From an uncultured Eubacterium sp. (GTDB taxonomy: Bacteria; Bacillota; Clostridia; Lachnospirales; Lachnospiraceae): a stretch of 64,000 bases of DNA. Of this stretch, positions 62,619 through 64,000 are shown in pieces. The notes beneath the pieces were generated by a model. The model was not told the origin of the DNA. It was given only the letters and a program-made list of their open reading frames with translations, and ran no database searches. Where the stretch lies: the NCBI GenBank assembly GCA_910589665.1, contig CAJUTR010000006.1, positions 53,367-117,366 of the forward strand, read 5' to 3'. Made by a program: the position numbers and the translations under genes. Positions within the stretch are counted from its first letter, which is position 1. Each line of letters begins with the position of its first letter.

Positions 62619-63734
62619 TTAACACGCAAAATTGTTAAGCACCTCAATCACATACGAAATCTCTTCCTGTGTCATGCCATAATACATCGGAATGCTAAGA
62701 ATCGTCCTGCTGATCTCTTCCGCAATTGGCAACGCACCTTCCGCAATCTTAAATTCCTGATACGCCTCCTGCTTATGGATAGGTATCGGATAATGCTTAA
62801 CCGTTCCGATTCCATGTTCCTGCAAATACAGTTCCAACTCATTTCTGTGTGGACTCCGGATAGTAAACACATGATAAATATGTTCATATTCCTCTGTGCT
62901 CTTAGGAGGGAGCATGAACAGCGACTGATCTAATCCATCATGGTATCTGCCCGCAATTACCCGACGAATCTCGTTCCATCTATCAATACTCCTCAGTTTC
63001 ACACGTAAAAACGCCGCCTGCATTTCATCCAACCGACTATTCATACCCTGATAGATGTGATGGTACTTATAATCCGAACCATAATTTGACAACGCACGAA
63101 CTCGCTCCGCAATCACTGGATCATTCGTAATAACGCACCCTCCATCTCCTAATGCCCCTAGATTCTTTCCTGGATAAAAACTAAAACCCGCCGCATGTCC
63201 TATTCCCCCGACCCTTCTACCCTTATATCTGGCACCGTGTGCCTGCGCTGCATCCTCAATCACAAATAAACCATATTCCCCTGCAATTGTGCAAATGACA
63301 TCCATATCTGCCGGACGTCCCTGCAAATGCACTGCCATAATAGCCTTCGTTTTCTCTGAGATCTTTTCCTCGATCAAACGAATATCTATATTATACGTAC
63401 AAATATCAGGCTCTACAAAAATAGGAACAGCTCCGACAAGGGAAACCGCCAACGCCGTGGCAATGAAGGTGTTGGCGGGAACGATCACCTCATCTCCTAC
63501 TCCAATTTCCATTGCGCGCAAAATAAGAGTAAGGGCATCCAGTCCATTTCCCACACCAATACAAAACCGTGCACTACAATAAGACGCGAATTCCTCTTCA
63601 AATAACCCACACTGTTCCCCTCGGATAAAATAGCAGCTATCTATGACCTGTTTATACGCCTGATCCAATTCATTTCGAATCTCTTCGTGCATTTTGTCAA
63701 ACGATGCAAATGGTATCTTTCTTTGTATACTCAT
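62619..63734 (-). CDS. DegT/DnrJ-family sugar aminotransferase (FdtB/QdtB-like)
   Basis: A 371-aa PLP enzyme. Motifs: [42 protein letters not shown] and the Schiff-base Lys in [15 protein letters not shown]. Closest in style to dTDP-3-amino-3,6-dideoxyhexose transaminases. The ATG at 63734 is chosen over 63755 because of the AAGG upstream. It is 92 bp upstream of the rfbF start and co-oriented. Confidence 0.9.
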   Translation of the reverse strand: MSIQRKIPFASFDKMHEEIRNELDQAYKQVIDSCYFIRGEQCGLFEEEFASYCSARFCIGVGNGLDALTLILRAMEIGVGDEVIVPANTFIATALAVSLVGAVPIFVEPDICTYNIDIRLIEEKISEKTKAIMAVHLQGRPADMDVICTIAGEYGLFVIEDAAQAHGARYKGRRVGGIGHAAGFSFYPGKNLGALGDGGCVITNDPVIAERVRALSNYGSDYKYHHIYQGMNSRLDEMQAAFLRVKLRSIDRWNEIRRVIAGRYHDGLDQSLFMLPPKSTEEYEHIYHVFTIRSPHRNELELYLQEHGIGTVKHYPIPIHKQEAYQEFKIAEGALPIAEEISRTILSIPMYYGMTQEEISYVIEVLNNFAC

Positions 63735-64000
63735 ACTTACCTTCATTTCTGCCAAGTGAATAGATCATTGTGCTTTGTCACTAGCCCGGCTAATAAAACA
63801 GCAAAGTTTCAAATATCTAATTTCTCAATATTTTAAGTGTTTATGCCTGAATCTGTTCTATTTTCTGTAACAATTTCTCAATCAACTGGTTTTGCCTGTC
63901 AATCACGGAAAACTGCTTTTCTATCATTTCTTTTTGTTTTACTTCTATAACACCACTTTACAACTTTACAAGTGAATTCCCTGCCGCCTAACCAACTGCT
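63735..64000 (-). other. window-edge segment with possible 28-codon peptide
   Basis: No firm gene. On the minus strand a 28-codon frame (63841-63927) encodes a Gln/Lys/Ile-rich amphipathic peptide (DRQNQLIEKLLQKIEQIQA) that looks like the C-terminal coiled coil of a larger protein. There is no good ribosome binding site and a stop lies a short way upstream, so it is probably a remnant. Confidence 0.3.

Noticed and set aside
1..64000. CRISPR arrays, tRNA or rRNA genes, prophage or conjugation modules
   Set aside because: No regularly spaced repeats, cloverleaf-like genes with CCA/TTC signatures, integrases or structural phage genes were found on reading both strands.

Overview
The window looks like a chromosome segment of a low-to-mid GC Gram-positive anaerobe, most likely a Lachnospiraceae-type member of the Clostridia. 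The evidence is strong GGAGG ribosome binding sites, sigma-A promoters, lipobox lipoproteins without outer-membrane functions, a CDP-glycerol/TagGH/LCP wall-glycan cluster, a 6-TM chemoreceptor, and DUF4349 and YfhO membrane proteins. Most genes lie on the minus strand. No rRNA, tRNA or CRISPR was seen.

Layout. 0-3.2 kb: malic enzyme, a YvyF-like zinc-ribbon protein and homocysteine synthase (metY). 3.2-8.9 kb: an apparent minus-strand operon (HAD phosphatase, zinc-phospholipase-like protein, sugar-binding lipoprotein, hybrid histidine kinase) that runs into metY from a good promoter carrying a perfect 14-bp palindrome. 8.9-16.4 kb: a rearranged region. An intact ECF sigma/anti-sigma pair is followed by a deleted IS5-like element. 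Then comes a second, broken copy of the same pair whose 5' part (about 11.0-11.28 kb) and 3' part (16.03-16.33 kb) are separated by about 4.7 kb. That insert holds a complete queuosine-precursor operon (queD-queE-folE-queC-queF) with its own promoter, preQ1-I riboswitch and terminators, a 36-codon peptide gene and decayed gene fragments. 16.4-21.9 kb: a small membrane protein, an unknown protein with a nuclease-like signature, L-ribulose-5-P 4-epimerase and a heterodimeric ABC exporter. 21.9-35.6 kb: a surface-glycan locus (YfhO, GT2 fusion, polymerase/ligase, initiating sugar transferase, aminotransferase, LCP ligase, TagB-like, TagD, TagH, TagG). 35.8-42.2 kb, plus strand: a biotin-dependent carboxyltransferase, an MBOAT acyltransferase with two paralogous SGNH-like partners, and a DUF4349 lipoprotein. 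42.2-47.4 kb: a divergent sensor kinase, a 6-TM chemoreceptor and an amino-acid ABC importer. 47.5-49.2 kb: an ABC-class ATPase. 49.3-61.6 kb: a minus-strand chemosensory cluster (MCP, CheW, CheA, CheY, CheB, CheR) continuing upstream into a PAS histidine kinase, three REC-HD-GYP regulators, an Hpt protein and an XRE regulator. 61.7-63.8 kb: glucose-1-phosphate cytidylyltransferase and a sugar aminotransferase, probably the edge of another glycan locus.

How it may work together (inference): TagD supplies CDP-glycerol, TagB-like enzymes add glycerol phosphate, TagGH exports and the LCP protein attaches the polymer. The MBOAT/SGNH set may acylate a surface glycan. The Che/HD-GYP cluster looks like a chemosensory route that ends in c-di-GMP breakdown or sensing as well as CheY; one of its three HD-GYP domains has lost metal-ligand residues. 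The que insert inside a broken sigma/anti-sigma copy is the clearest sign of recent genome rearrangement.
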